A stretch of 64,000 nt of DNA, from the NCBI GenBank assembly GCA_021802775.1, contig JAJZRJ010000010.1, forward strand, positions 1 through 64,000. The letters are read 5' to 3'. The stretch is from Deltaproteobacteria bacterium (GTDB lineage: Bacteria > Desulfobacterota > Desulfobulbia > Desulfobulbales > Desulfurivibrionaceae). The position numbers and the translations under genes were made by a program. The notes below the pieces were generated by a model. The model was not told the DNA's origin. It saw only the letters and a program-made list of their open reading frames with translations, and searched no databases. Shown here piece after piece: positions 1 to 7,722 of the stretch. How positions within the stretch are numbered: the stretch's first letter is position 1; each line of letters opens with the position of its first letter.

Positions 1-97
1 GTCCATGGGGTCCCTGTCGTGGGAGCGGGATGCCTTGTCGGTTGGTATCGGGGCTGCCGGTGGGGGTGTTGGCCCTGGTGGCGGCTCTGCTCTTTGG

Positions 98-121
98 GGC
101 AACCCTCCATTTTGGGTTGCC
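98..121 (+). other. Hairpin upstream of the alcohol dehydrogenase gene
   Basis: GGCAACCC (98-105) and GGGTTGCC (114-121) form a perfect 8-bp stem with an 8-nt loop. No T-run follows, so it is either a terminator-like element of a gene outside the window or a leader structure. No supported gene is seen in positions 1-203; the reading frame open there lacks family similarity and a ribosome binding site. Confidence 0.35.
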
Positions 122-203
122 AATCGTCGAACAGCTCAGTAGAATCGCATTAAATTACAGTAGCATCAAACCCAGCTTTTTCAACCCCAAAAGGACAGAG
201 GCC

Positions 204-1385
204 ATGACCGGACAGCCCTTTACCGTCACCCAGCCGACCCGTATCCGCTTCGGCGTCAACACCATCAACGACCTGCCCACCATGGTAAAGGATCTGGGCG
301 GCGAGAAGGTTTTTCTCGTGGTCGACCCCGGGCTGGCGGCCACCGGCCTTCTGGAGCGCATCGTGGCGCCGCTCAAGACGGCGAAGGTACCTTTTGAGCT
401 GTACGACAAGATAGACCCGGAACCGGGGCTCAAGCTGGCCGACCAGGGCGCGGCCCTGGCCAAGAGGGCCAAGTGCGACTGCGTGGTCGGTGTGGGCGGC
501 GGTTCGGCCATGGACGTGGCCAAGGCCGTGAGCATTCTCCTCACCAACGGCGGCAAGGCCGAGGATTACCTGGGCCTCGGCAAGATCAAGAAGCCCGGGG
601 TGCCCAAGATCATGGTGCCTACCACCGCCGGCACCGGCGCCGAGGTAACCTTCACCGCGGTCTTCATCAACGAGAAGACCAAATCCAAGGGCGGCATGAA
701 CGGCGACCCGCTCTACCCGGATGCCGCGCTGCTCGACCCGGCGCTCACCGTCTCCATGCCGCCGCGGGTCACCGCCATGACCGGCATCGATGCGCTGATC
801 CACGCCCTGGAGGCCTTTGTCTCCAACCAGGCCCACCCCATTTCCAACATGTACGCCCTGGAGGCCATCGACCTCATCAGCCATAACCTCGGCATGGCGT
901 ATGCCCACGGCGGCAATCTGGAGGCGCGCTCCGCCATGCTCATGGGTAGTCTCCTCGCCGGCAAGGCGCTGGCCACCGCGGGCGTCGGCCTGGTGCACGC
1001 CATGTCCTACCCGCTGGGCGGCATGTTCGGCATTCCGCACGGCCTGGCCAATGCGGTGTTGCTGCCCTATGTCGTGGAATACAATCTGATCGGCGCGCCG
1101 GACAAGTTCGCCGTCATCGCCGAGGTGATGGGCGCCGATGTGGCCGGGATGCCGAACCGGCAAGCAGCCGAAATGGCGGTTGATATGGTGTACCAACTCA
1201 ACCAGGACGTGGGCATTCCCGCCACCCTGGCCGAATTGAAGATTCCGGCCAAGAAGATTCCGGAGATGGCGAGCATCGCCCTCACCGTGACCCGGCCGGT
1301 GGAGAACAACCCGCGCAAGCCGACCCTGCCGGATGTGGTGGCGATTTACGAGACCGCCATGGCCGGCTGGATGCACGAACATTGA
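204..1385 (+). CDS. kdnB: Iron-containing alcohol dehydrogenase, probable Kdo 8-oxidase (KdnB-like)
   Basis: This 393-residue protein belongs to the group III iron alcohol dehydrogenases. It has the NAD-binding signature VGVGGGSAMDVAK, then PTTAGTGAE, and the metal-binding His region ending LGGMFGIPHGLANAV. The ATG at 204 is chosen because AGGA lies just upstream and the family N-terminus begins there; the frame is open further upstream but shows no family similarity. The next gene encodes a KdnA-like aminotransferase. In Shewanella, KdnB oxidises C8 of Kdo and KdnA then transaminates it to give 8-amino-Kdo, a lipopolysaccharide sugar. Membership of the Fe-ADH family is clear from sequence; the specific KdnB role is inferred mainly from the neighbour. 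A general short-chain alcohol dehydrogenase is the alternative. Confidence 0.8.
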   Translation: MTGQPFTVTQPTRIRFGVNTINDLPTMVKDLGGEKVFLVVDPGLAATGLLERIVAPLKTAKVPFELYDKIDPEPGLKLADQGAALAKRAKCDCVVGVGGGSAMDVAKAVSILLTNGGKAEDYLGLGKIKKPGVPKIMVPTTAGTGAEVTFTAVFINEKTKSKGGMNGDPLYPDAALLDPALTVSMPPRVTAMTGIDALIHALEAFVSNQAHPISNMYALEAIDLISHNLGMAYAHGGNLEARSAMLMGSLLAGKALATAGVGLVHAMSYPLGGMFGIPHGLANAVLLPYVVEYNLIGAPDKFAVIAEVMGADVAGMPNRQAAEMAVDMVYQLNQDVGIPATLAELKIPAKKIPEMASIALTVTRPVENNPRKPTLPDVVAIYETAMAGWMHEH

Positions 1386-1477
1386 GCAAGGCAAAAGGCA
1401 AAAAGGGCGGAGAAGCGAAACAAGGAGCGGGTTTACCCGCGAACTTGGGCGCAGACGAGAGTCGAGGAGAGGAAAGC

Positions 1478-2680
1478 ATGCCCGGATTTGAGATATTTGG
1501 CGAGGAAGAGAAAAAAGAGATCAATGAGGTGCTCGACACCGGCGTGCTGTTCCGCTACGAGTTCCCGGACCAGCGCAAGGGAATCTACAAGGTCCGCGAA
1601 TTTGAGGAGAAGTACGCGGCCTACTGTGGTGCGAAATACGGCCAGGCGGTCACTTCGGGCACCGCGGCGCTCAAGGTGGCCTTGGCCGCCCTGGGCGTGG
1701 GGCCGGGGGACGAGGTGATCACCCAGTGCTTTACCTTTGTCGCCACCTGGGAGGCGATCTTCGACGTGGGCGCGGTGCCGGTCTTTGGCGAGATCGACGA
1801 GACCTTGAATCTCGACCCGCATGACCTCGAAAAGAAGATCACCCCGAAGACCAAGGTGATCATCCCGGTCCACATGATGGGCGCTCCGGCCCGCATCCAC
1901 GAGATCAAGGCCATTGCCGACAAGCACGGCATTCCGGTGCTGGAGGATACCGCCCAGGCCGCGGGTGCGAGTTTGAACGGCAAGCGGCTCGGCTCCTTCG
2001 GCCGCTGCGGCACCTTCTCCTTCGACCCGGTGAAGACCATGACCACCGGCGAGGGCGGCATGATCATCACCAATGACGAGAAGCTCTGGCGCGCCATGAG
2101 CGAGTACCACGACCATGGCCACGACCACGTGCAAAACCCCGGCGGCCGGGGCGGCGAGGGCCGGAGCTTCATCGGCTTCAACTATCGGATGATGGAACTC
2201 CAGGGCGCCATCGGTCTCGCCCAGCTCGCCAAGCTCGACGGTATTGTCGCGGCCCAGCAGCAGAACAAGGCGGCGATCAAAAAGCTGGTATCGAAGCTGC
2301 CCGGCGTCACCTTCCGCACCATCCTCGATGAGAAGGGCGACAACGCCTCCTTCCTCGCCTTCTTCCTGCCCACCAAGGAAAAGGCGCAGGCGGTGAACAA
2401 GGTGCTGGGCGAGAACGGTGCCGGCGCGATCTACTTTGCCAACAACACCTGGCACTACTATCCGAAATGGGAACATCTCTTGGCCGGTTCGACGCTGGCC
2501 AAGTCCGGCTGGCCCTTCAACGAGGCGGACGGCCGCCGCCGGGTGGTGTACGATCCGGCCGCCCTGCCGCAGTCCGCCGCCATCATGGACCGCCTGCTGG
2601 TCTACCCGGTACCGGTGAAATTGAGTGACGAGCGACTGGCGCAGATCGGCGCGGCCATCGAGAAGGCTGCGTCTCTGTGA
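1478..2680 (+). CDS. kdnA: DegT/DnrJ-family aminotransferase, probable Kdo8N transaminase (KdnA-like)
   Basis: This is a 400-residue PLP-dependent sugar aminotransferase. The Schiff-base Lys lies in SFDPVKTMTTGEGG, and TSGTAALKVAL is the cofactor phosphate loop. The N-terminus MPGFEIFGEEEK, the DHGHDH segment and the NNTWHYYPKWEH segment resemble the KdnA transaminase that makes 8-amino-3,8-dideoxy-Kdo. The frame is open from a TTG at 1382, but the ATG at 1478 has a strong GAGGAGAGG site and begins exactly at the family N-terminus, so it is preferred. It lies 92 bp after the Fe-ADH gene in the same orientation, consistent with one operon. The protein probably acts in the cytoplasm before Kdo is activated and attached to lipid A. 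The substrate assignment rests on recalled family resemblance. Confidence 0.82.
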   Translation: MPGFEIFGEEEKKEINEVLDTGVLFRYEFPDQRKGIYKVREFEEKYAAYCGAKYGQAVTSGTAALKVALAALGVGPGDEVITQCFTFVATWEAIFDVGAVPVFGEIDETLNLDPHDLEKKITPKTKVIIPVHMMGAPARIHEIKAIADKHGIPVLEDTAQAAGASLNGKRLGSFGRCGTFSFDPVKTMTTGEGGMIITNDEKLWRAMSEYHDHGHDHVQNPGGRGGEGRSFIGFNYRMMELQGAIGLAQLAKLDGIVAAQQQNKAAIKKLVSKLPGVTFRTILDEKGDNASFLAFFLPTKEKAQAVNKVLGENGAGAIYFANNTWHYYPKWEHLLAGSTLAKSGWPFNEADGRRRVVYDPAALPQSAAIMDRLLVYPVPVKLSDERLAQIGAAIEKAASL

Positions 2681-2750
2681 AGAGGCTGGTGTTTACAAAA
2701 AGCGAGGATGGTGAGTTTGATTATTGAAGTCGGTTGGCAATAGTGGAGTT

Positions 2751-3022
2751 TCATGCGTGCTGCCCGCTGACCAGCGGATAGTTTTCCGGATGAAAGATGT
2801 GCTCTCGACATCAAGGTCAACGTCCAGATCGGGCCAGTAGAGGTGGCGGTCGGAAACCAGTTCCACATGAAGGATTTTCCCGACCGGCGCATCCTTGAAC
2901 CACGGGAACAGCTGGAAAGGCAGGAAGGCTTCCTGGTTGTGGACGAACATCCAGATGCCGTGAGCGGAGATGTTCGTGATCTTAACCGACGAAGTGTTGT
3001 TGCCATGCTGTGAGGATTTCAT
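2751..3022 (-). pseudogene. DUF2442 protein, frameshifted near its C-terminus
   Basis: The reverse strand from ATG at 3022 encodes the DUF2442 pattern: ITNISAHGIWMFV, then FLPFQLFPWFKDAPVG and HLYWPDLDVDLDVES. The expected family ending (IFHPENYPLVSGQHA then stop at 2751) is present but in another frame, displaced by an extra AC dinucleotide at about 2797-2801. Read without the shift, the frame runs past the normal end into unrelated sequence. DUF2442 genes often sit beside small toxin-antitoxin loci, and hicBA follows directly. A sequencing error is an alternative explanation, since the remainder is perfectly conserved. Confidence 0.75.
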
Positions 3023-3049
3023 CGGTCTTGCTCTTTTCCCTCATTAAGC

Positions 3050-3265
3050 TTACAGCGCTGCAACAAACTCGTCGGCGGACACCCCGGCCTGTTTCAGTAT
3101 GCCGCTTACCGTGCCAGCTTTCAGTTCACGATGATTGGGAACCACGCAACCGGAAGCGCCGCGCCGAAGCACGATATGACTCCCCCCTTGCCTTGCGACC
3201 ACAAAGCCCAGGCGTTCCAAAGCGCGTACGGCCTCTGCCCCTGACACAACGGGCAGTTTAGGCAT
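3050..3265 (-). CDS. hicA: HicA-type toxin (mRNA interferase)
   Basis: This 71-residue protein has the HicA/YcfA double-stranded-RNA-binding-like fold pattern: LERLGFVVARQGGSHIVLRR followed by VVPNHRELKAGTVSGILKQAG. The GGSH histidine is the usual catalytic residue of HicA RNases, which cleave mRNA when free of antitoxin. The start ATG at 3265 overlaps the end of hicB by 8 bp, so the pair is translationally coupled with the antitoxin gene first. A slightly longer start at 3274 is possible but would deepen the overlap. The C-terminus ADEFVAAL is typical. Confidence 0.88.
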   Translation of the reverse strand: MPKLPVVSGAEAVRALERLGFVVARQGGSHIVLRRGASGCVVPNHRELKAGTVSGILKQAGVSADEFVAAL

Positions 3266-3464
3266 GCTCCGCAACCTGGAAGGAAGTCAGCAGCGGGCGC
3301 CCGGTGATATTGAGGGGAAATTCTTCCAGGTAAAGTTCGGTCGCCTCGCGCAGATTGGTCAGCGCCTCTTCGACCGTCTCGCCTTGGGTGGTTGTGCCTG
3401 TTTCCGGGTTGAAGGCAACGTAGCCTCCTTCCGGGGCGGGCGTCAGTACAGCGGAAAGTTCCAT
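3258..3464 (-). CDS. hicB: HicB-type antitoxin
   Basis: This 68-residue protein is a short HicB antitoxin: a strand-rich N-terminus with EGGYVAFNPETGTTTQGETVEEALTNLREATELYLEEF, the degraded RNase H-like fold that covers HicA. The ATG at 3464 follows a GGGAG site and removes an unsupported upstream extension of the open frame. It lacks the C-terminal helix-turn-helix found in longer HicB proteins, so DNA binding would have to come from a ribbon-helix-helix type surface or be absent. It is the first gene of the hicBA pair. Confidence 0.87.
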   Translation of the reverse strand: MELSAVLTPAPEGGYVAFNPETGTTTQGETVEEALTNLREATELYLEEFPLNITGRPLLTSFQVAEHA

Positions 3465-3552
3465 AGGTGTGCTCCCTTCGATTGAATACGAAGTCATTAT
3501 ACCACTGTTTTTGCGTGCGTCATCGGGCAAAATCCCGAGGAGACCTTTTGCC

Positions 3553-4473
3553 TCAGCCATTGGTTGGCTGGGCGATCCGCAGGGTGCCGGTGTTGGAGTC
3601 AAGAGTCACGGTAGCGCCAAGCGGCAACGTCAGATTGCGGCTAGCGTGGCCTGAGGGGAAGTTGGCCCACACCGGCACGGCGCGCTCCTTGGTCAGCTCC
3701 AGCGCCAGGTTCCAGATCGTTTCATCATCCCCGCAATCGGTGAAGGTGCCGAGGATGATGCCTCCTACCTGGTCAAGACGGCCGCTCGCCTTGAGGTGGT
3801 TGAGCAGCCGGTCGATGCGGTAGGTGGCCTCGCCGATGTCTTCGAGCAGCAGGATGGCGCCCTGCCACTGCGGTTCCCACGGCGTCGCGATGAGATGAGT
3901 CAGGTTGGTGAGGTTGCCGCCGATGAGCGGGCCGGTGGCGTTGTTGCCCCGGAGGATTTCGAGCCCTGGCGCTTTGATCGCCTCGGCCAGGCGGCCGGTG
4001 AGGGCCTGCACCAGGGATTCCAGCGAGGCCGGGTCGCTCTTGCCCAGGGTCGCCACCATGGGGCCATGCAGGGTGAGCTGGTTGGTCTCCTTGAGGATGG
4101 CGGCATGGAGGACGGTGAGGTCGGAGAAGCCGATCAGCCGTTTCGGCAGGGTGCGGAGCAGGCCAAAATCGAGCAGCCCGAGCAACCGCAGGCAGCCGTA
4201 ACCGCCGCGCGCGGCCATCAAGGCCTTCACCTCCGGGTCGCGCCAGAGGTTCATCAATTCTTCGGCCCGTTCCTGGTCGCTGCCGGCCAGGTAGCCGGCA
4301 TTGCGCGTCTCAAGCCCGCGTTGGATGCACACCTCGAAACCCATCTCCCGCAGCATCCGCACCCCGTTGGCAAAGGCCTCCTGATCGAGCAACGGCCCGG
4401 CCGGGGCGAAGATGCCGATGGTGTCGCCCTTGGCGAGCACTGGCGGCAGGAGGCGGCTAGCTGTTTTGCTCAT
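3553..4473 (-). CDS. ldcA: LD-carboxypeptidase (S66 family, muramoyltetrapeptide carboxypeptidase)
   Basis: This 306-residue protein belongs to the S66 serine peptidases that trim the terminal D-Ala from the tetrapeptide of murein fragments during cytoplasmic cell-wall recycling. The nucleophile Ser117 lies in GFSDLT; the catalytic Glu and His fit the LLLEDIGEATYRIDR segment and the SGHASRNLTLPLG segment near the C-terminus. The ATG at 4473 begins inside the 3' end of coaX (17-bp overlap), so the two are co-transcribed. A microcin-immunity MccF-type function is the alternative within the family. Confidence 0.88.
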   Translation of the reverse strand: MSKTASRLLPPVLAKGDTIGIFAPAGPLLDQEAFANGVRMLREMGFEVCIQRGLETRNAGYLAGSDQERAEELMNLWRDPEVKALMAARGGYGCLRLLGLLDFGLLRTLPKRLIGFSDLTVLHAAILKETNQLTLHGPMVATLGKSDPASLESLVQALTGRLAEAIKAPGLEILRGNNATGPLIGGNLTNLTHLIATPWEPQWQGAILLLEDIGEATYRIDRLLNHLKASGRLDQVGGIILGTFTDCGDDETIWNLALELTKERAVPVWANFPSGHASRNLTLPLGATVTLDSNTGTLRIAQPTNG

Positions 4474-5224
4474 GGAGAATCTGCAAACCCTTGAGGGTGA
4501 GCATCGGGTCCACGGCCTCAATGGCCTCGGTGTACGGGGCGATGAGGCCCGCCATGCCGCCGGTGGCGATCACCCGCGGTTTTTCCGGCGCCATCTGCAC
4601 CCGGATGCGTTTGATCAGCCCCTCGATGAGGCCGGCGTAGCCGTAGAGGATACCGGATTTGATGGCATCGATGGTATTGGTGCCGATGGCCTGCGGCGGC
4701 GGGGTGGAGATGTCCACCCGCGGGAGTTTCGCGGTGCGGCTGCCCAGGGCCTCCAGCGAGATCGCCATGCCTGGCGCGATGACGCCGCCGAGATAGGCGC
4801 CGTCGCCGGAGACGCAATCGAGGGTGATGGCGGTGCCGAAATCGACGATGATGAGCGGACTGGCGTATTCCTTGTAGGCGGCCACCGCGTTGACGATGCG
4901 ATCCGCCCCCACCTCGGCGGGGTTGTCGGTGCGGATCTCGATGCCGGCCGTGGCGTTGGTGACCATCAACGGTTCGCGGTGCAGGTACTTGCTGGTAAAG
5001 GCGTTCCAGGTTAGGGCCATGGGCGGCACCACGCTGGCGATGGCGATGGCGTCGATGTCGGCAAACACCAGCTTCTCCATGGCAAAGAGGCCGTGGAAGA
5101 GCGCGGCGAGTTCGTCCACCGTGCAGGAGGAGTCGGTTTTCATCCGCCAGTGGCAGCGGAGTTCGCGGCCGGCGAAGAGACCGATCACCATGTGGCTGTT
5201 GCCCACGTCAACGGCAAGGAGCAT
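4457..5224 (-). CDS. coaX: Type III pantothenate kinase
   Basis: This 255-residue enzyme phosphorylates pantothenate, the first step of coenzyme A synthesis. It shows the ASKHA-fold signatures of CoaX: AVDVGNSHMVIGLF at the N-terminus (phosphate 1), VGADRIVNAVAAY, and DFGTAITLDCV (phosphate 2), with TGGMAGLIAPY near the end. The ATG at 5224 starts exactly at the conserved MLLAVDVGNS. It leads a two-gene unit with ldcA. Type III enzymes are insensitive to CoA feedback. Confidence 0.93.
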   Translation of the reverse strand: MLLAVDVGNSHMVIGLFAGRELRCHWRMKTDSSCTVDELAALFHGLFAMEKLVFADIDAIAIASVVPPMALTWNAFTSKYLHREPLMVTNATAGIEIRTDNPAEVGADRIVNAVAAYKEYASPLIIVDFGTAITLDCVSGDGAYLGGVIAPGMAISLEALGSRTAKLPRVDISTPPPQAIGTNTIDAIKSGILYGYAGLIEGLIKRIRVQMAPEKPRVIATGGMAGLIAPYTEAIEAVDPMLTLKGLQILHEQNS

Positions 5225-5379
5225 GAGGATACCCTGTGGTGCTTGATAAACCGGCCGGGATTTTTCGCGGCCGCCGTGCAATGCTTCTTGACTCTAACAA
5301 AGATACTCAATAATTGTCTAGGGGTAGTTGACTTGACAGCGAGGCCGGGTTGTCGCATTTTTTGAATAAAAGGGGTGCC

Positions 5380-5709
5380 ATGACCGAATTCATCCAGATC
5401 ATCACCACGGTGGCAACAGCGGCGGATGCCGAGCGTATCGCCAATGCCCTGCTCGCGCAGCGGCTCGCTGCCTGCGTGCAGATCGTGGGGCCGATCACCA
5501 GCCATTACTGGTGGCAGGGCAAAATCGAGCAGGCTACCGAGTACCAGTGCCTTATCAAGAGCCGCCAGGATTTGTTCGCGGCCGTGGAAGCGGCGATTAT
5601 CGCGGTGCATCCCTATCAGACCCCGGAGATTCTCGCCCAGGCGGTGATGGCCGGCGGGGCCGGGTATCTGGCCTGGCTGGCGGCGGAGCTGCGGCCGGAG
5701 AAAACATGA
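5380..5709 (+). CDS. cutA: Divalent-cation tolerance protein CutA
   Basis: This 109-residue protein is a standard-length CutA1 trimer subunit: MTEFIQIITTVATAADAERIANALLAQRLAACVQIVGPITSHYWWQGK, followed by EYQCLIKSR and VHPYQTPEILA. It is a small cytoplasmic copper-binding protein of uncertain physiological role. The ATG at 5380 has an AAGGGG site 5 bp upstream. Its stop overlaps the next small gene by 4 bp (ATGA), so both are probably translated from one message. Confidence 0.92.
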   Translation: MTEFIQIITTVATAADAERIANALLAQRLAACVQIVGPITSHYWWQGKIEQATEYQCLIKSRQDLFAAVEAAIIAVHPYQTPEILAQAVMAGGAGYLAWLAAELRPEKT

Positions 5710-5912
5710 GCGGCAAACCCAAGAGCTACCGGCAGCGGCGTCAGGGGCGCAAGGAATTCCAGTGCCACTGCTGCCGCAAGGTGCTGCCCTTCTGCTGGAA
5801 CTGCCCCTGCGGCTTTCAGATCTGCGAGGAGTGCTTTCAGGAGAACAAATGGGGGATCAGCAACGGCCCCACCTGGATCTGCCCGGACTGCGGCCGGGTG
5901 CGGATGATGTGA
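5706..5912 (+). CDS. Small Cys-rich zinc-ribbon-like protein
   Basis: This 68-residue basic protein has paired cysteine knuckles: CHCCRK, CWNCPCGFQICEECF and CPDCGRVR. These would bind one or two zinc ions. I do not recognise a named family. It is coupled to cutA by an ATGA overlap, and the metal-binding residues suggest a shared metal-related context, though that is only inference. The basic N-terminus (KPKSYRQRRQGRK) could contact nucleic acid. Confidence 0.75.
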   Translation: MSGKPKSYRQRRQGRKEFQCHCCRKVLPFCWNCPCGFQICEECFQENKWGISNGPTWICPDCGRVRMM

Positions 5913-5989
5913 GCGAGAGGGGGAGGGGCTGCAAAGTCGCTTGCAAAAGCAAGGGTTGTCAGTGCCATCTCACTATAGCCTCGGGCAAT

Positions 5990-6110
5990 AACCCTTTCGA
6001 TAGCCGGAGACGTCAGCGCTATCAGGTCAAAGATGGGCTGATCGCGCTCGATTCCGTGTACGGCGAGTGGATCGACATCAGCTTCGCGGTTGGCTGGTTG
6101 GCTTCCGGGC
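5990..6110 (+). pseudogene. PilZ-domain N-terminal remnant
   Basis: In one forward frame the sequence reads RRRQRYQVKDGLIALDSVYGEWIDIS, resembling the start of PilZ c-di-GMP-binding domains (RRxxRY, then a GEIIDIS-type strand). The frame continues only about 20 residues further with no PilZ similarity, and no convincing start precedes it. It is read as a decayed 5' fragment ending where the convergent gene at 6078-6278 stops. The match is short, so confidence is modest. Confidence 0.4.
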
Positions 6111-6278
6111 AAAGAGCTGGCAGTGCATACCGGAACTGGCAAAGACGGTGATGGCCGGATACTGCGCGGACTTGAAACCCAGCGCCCGACAGCCGTAAGG
6201 AAGGGCCGGTTCGTAGGTGACGTAGAAGTGGCGGCAGGCCATGCAGTTGGGGCGTTCCGGCGGCGCGGTGCTGCTCAT
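6078..6278 (-). CDS. Small conserved Cys-containing protein
   Basis: This 66-residue protein has the pattern CMACRHFYVTYEPALPYGCRALGFKSAQYPAITVFASSGMHCQLF. Similar small proteins occur in Geobacter and Desulfobacterota and are sometimes annotated, without good reason, as uracil-DNA glycosylases. Four conserved Cys and one His suggest metal binding. Its ATG at 6278 overlaps the stop of the upstream BadF-type gene by 4 bp, so it is the last member of the lptF-lptG operon. Function unknown. Confidence 0.78.
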   Translation of the reverse strand: MSSTAPPERPNCMACRHFYVTYEPALPYGCRALGFKSAQYPAITVFASSGMHCQLFARKPTSQPRS

Positions 6279-6940
6279 GAGGTCTGCGGCTTTTCCCTGG
6301 TGGCGATGGCCGCCAGTCCATTGAGCAGCACGAAGCGGCCCAGGGGCACTACCTCGCAAGGGAAGCTCCGGATAAAGACCGGATGGTCGCAGAGGCCGCC
6401 GGAGAGATAGAGCAAGTCCGGCTCGCCGGCAAAGCGGTGGGCATTGATGGCGATGCCCCGGACAAAGCGGGCCACGGCCTCGGCCACCGGCACCCCGGCG
6501 ATCACCGCATCGAAGATGTCGCTCATGCCCAACACCCCGCAGGTGACGGAAAAGGTCTGGGTCGGCACGGACATTTTCTGCCGGTCGAGGTTGTAGTAGC
6601 GCTCCAGCAGCTCGATGGTGAAGCCCATGGAGGCGCCGCATTCCGCGTTCCAGCCCATATCCTTGAGCCGGCCGCCGTGCATGCGGACGAACTTGATGTC
6701 ACGGCTGCCGCAGTCAAGCAGCAGGAAATCCGGCCTGGCGATCAACCGTTCACCGCCGCGGGCCAGGGCGATGAGTTCGTTGACGTAGCGGCTGGCGCAA
6801 CGCTTGCCATTGTGGCCGGTAGCGAGATCGACCGTGAGATCAGGGGGAAGGTCCTTGGTGGGGACGATTTCCGGCGCGCAGCCGGCGTTCGCGAGATCGA
6901 GCAGTTTGGTGTAGGAGGTGCCGAAATCGCCGAGCTTCAC
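6275..6940 (-). CDS. BadF/HgdC-type ASKHA ATPase (dehydratase-activase family)
   Basis: This 221-residue protein resembles activators of 2-hydroxyacyl-CoA dehydratases and benzoyl-CoA reductases. Visible features are a phosphate-1-like GDFGTSYTKL at the N-terminus, phosphate-2-like LLDCGSRDIKFVRM, the first cluster Cys in WNAECGASMGF, the second Cys in FSVTCGVLGMSDIFDAVIAGV, and a C-terminal LYLSGGLC adenosine motif. In the family these cysteines bridge a [4Fe-4S] cluster across a dimer, and ATP hydrolysis drives electron transfer to a partner. It starts with GTG at 6940, overlapping its upstream neighbour by 4 bp. No dehydratase is nearby; the upstream gene is the likely partner. Methanogenesis marker 15 proteins are also in this superfamily. 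Confidence 0.72.
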   Translation of the reverse strand: MKLGDFGTSYTKLLDLANAGCAPEIVPTKDLPPDLTVDLATGHNGKRCASRYVNELIALARGGERLIARPDFLLLDCGSRDIKFVRMHGGRLKDMGWNAECGASMGFTIELLERYYNLDRQKMSVPTQTFSVTCGVLGMSDIFDAVIAGVPVAEAVARFVRGIAINAHRFAGEPDLLYLSGGLCDHPVFIRSFPCEVVPLGRFVLLNGLAAIATREKPQTS

Positions 6941-7722
6941 AGCGTGGCCCCCGAGAGTTCGAGAAAGGCCTGGATCTTGGCCTTGGCGCTGGCGGTGGTG
7001 TGGGCGTCCACGTCGAGGTAGAGGCCGTGCGGGTGGCGTTTGGCCAAGTGCCGGGCCAGCGCGGTCTTGGCGCAGAAAGACTGGGCAAAGAAAACGGTGG
7101 GCACCTCGGTGTTCACCACCATCTCCAGTTCGTGGTCGGCCGGGGTCTTGTTCTCCATGCAGCGGGTCCAGCCGTGGACATGGGTGGTGGCCGGGAAGAG
7201 TTCGAGAATGGCGAAGTCCCGCGGCGGCACCCCCCAGAAGCTGGCGGTGGGCGCAACAAAAGGCGGGGGATCGGCCGGTGGTTCCGCGACCCGCACCCCG
7301 GCGGTGATCCGTTGCAATTTCTCGACGAGCGGCAGGCCGCTTTCGGAGATCGGGTTACCCAGCCGCTCACGGTCGGTATTTTCGGTAGTGATCACCGGGA
7401 TAGTCAGTTGCTGCGCCAGGATCTGGGCGGTGTAGCGGGCCGCATCGCACTTGCCGGGGCCGATGTCGATGAAGACCGCGTCGAGCTGGCAGTGGAGGGC
7501 ATTGACCACGGCGGTGCGCAGGATGGCGCAATAGACCGTGGGCAGAAAGGGGGTCGCGGTCGCGAGGTTGGCCCGGACCAGCGGTTCGTCCAGGTCGTGG
7601 ATTTCGACGCCGTGGGCATTGAGGGCGCCGATGACCGCCCGCGGCGGCACACCGACAATGCCGGCCTTCCTGATCCGTTGCCAGGGAATTTCCTGCTGGC
7701 CGGCCATGGGCTCAGTGGTCAT
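6937..7722 (-). CDS. Conserved protein, putative partner of the BadF-type ATPase
   Basis: I do not recognise this 261-residue protein. It begins around TTEPMAGQQEIPWQRIRKAGIVGVPPRAVIGALNAHGVEIHDLD and contains Cys residues in NALHCQLD, GPGKCDAARY, WTRCMENK and AQSFCAKT, enough to suggest an Fe-S or metal site. A segment near the end, VPTVFFAQSFCAKTALARHLAKRHPHGLYLDVD, is reminiscent of subunits that work with BadF-type activators. The ATG at 7722 overlaps lptG by 11 bp; an in-frame ATG at 7707 is an alternative. Tight overlap on both sides shows translation from the lptFG message. Confidence 0.6.
   Translation of the reverse strand: MTTEPMAGQQEIPWQRIRKAGIVGVPPRAVIGALNAHGVEIHDLDEPLVRANLATATPFLPTVYCAILRTAVVNALHCQLDAVFIDIGPGKCDAARYTAQILAQQLTIPVITTENTDRERLGNPISESGLPLVEKLQRITAGVRVAEPPADPPPFVAPTASFWGVPPRDFAILELFPATTHVHGWTRCMENKTPADHELEMVVNTEVPTVFFAQSFCAKTALARHLAKRHPHGLYLDVDAHTTASAKAKIQAFLELSGATL

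Noticed and set aside
1-203. N-terminal extension of the alcohol dehydrogenase to position 30
   Set aside because: The extra 58 residues have no family similarity and the ATG at 204 has a ribosome site.
1382-1477. TTG start of the KdnA-like gene overlapping kdnB
   Set aside because: The 32 extra residues are low-complexity; ATG 1478 has a strong ribosome site and matches the family start.
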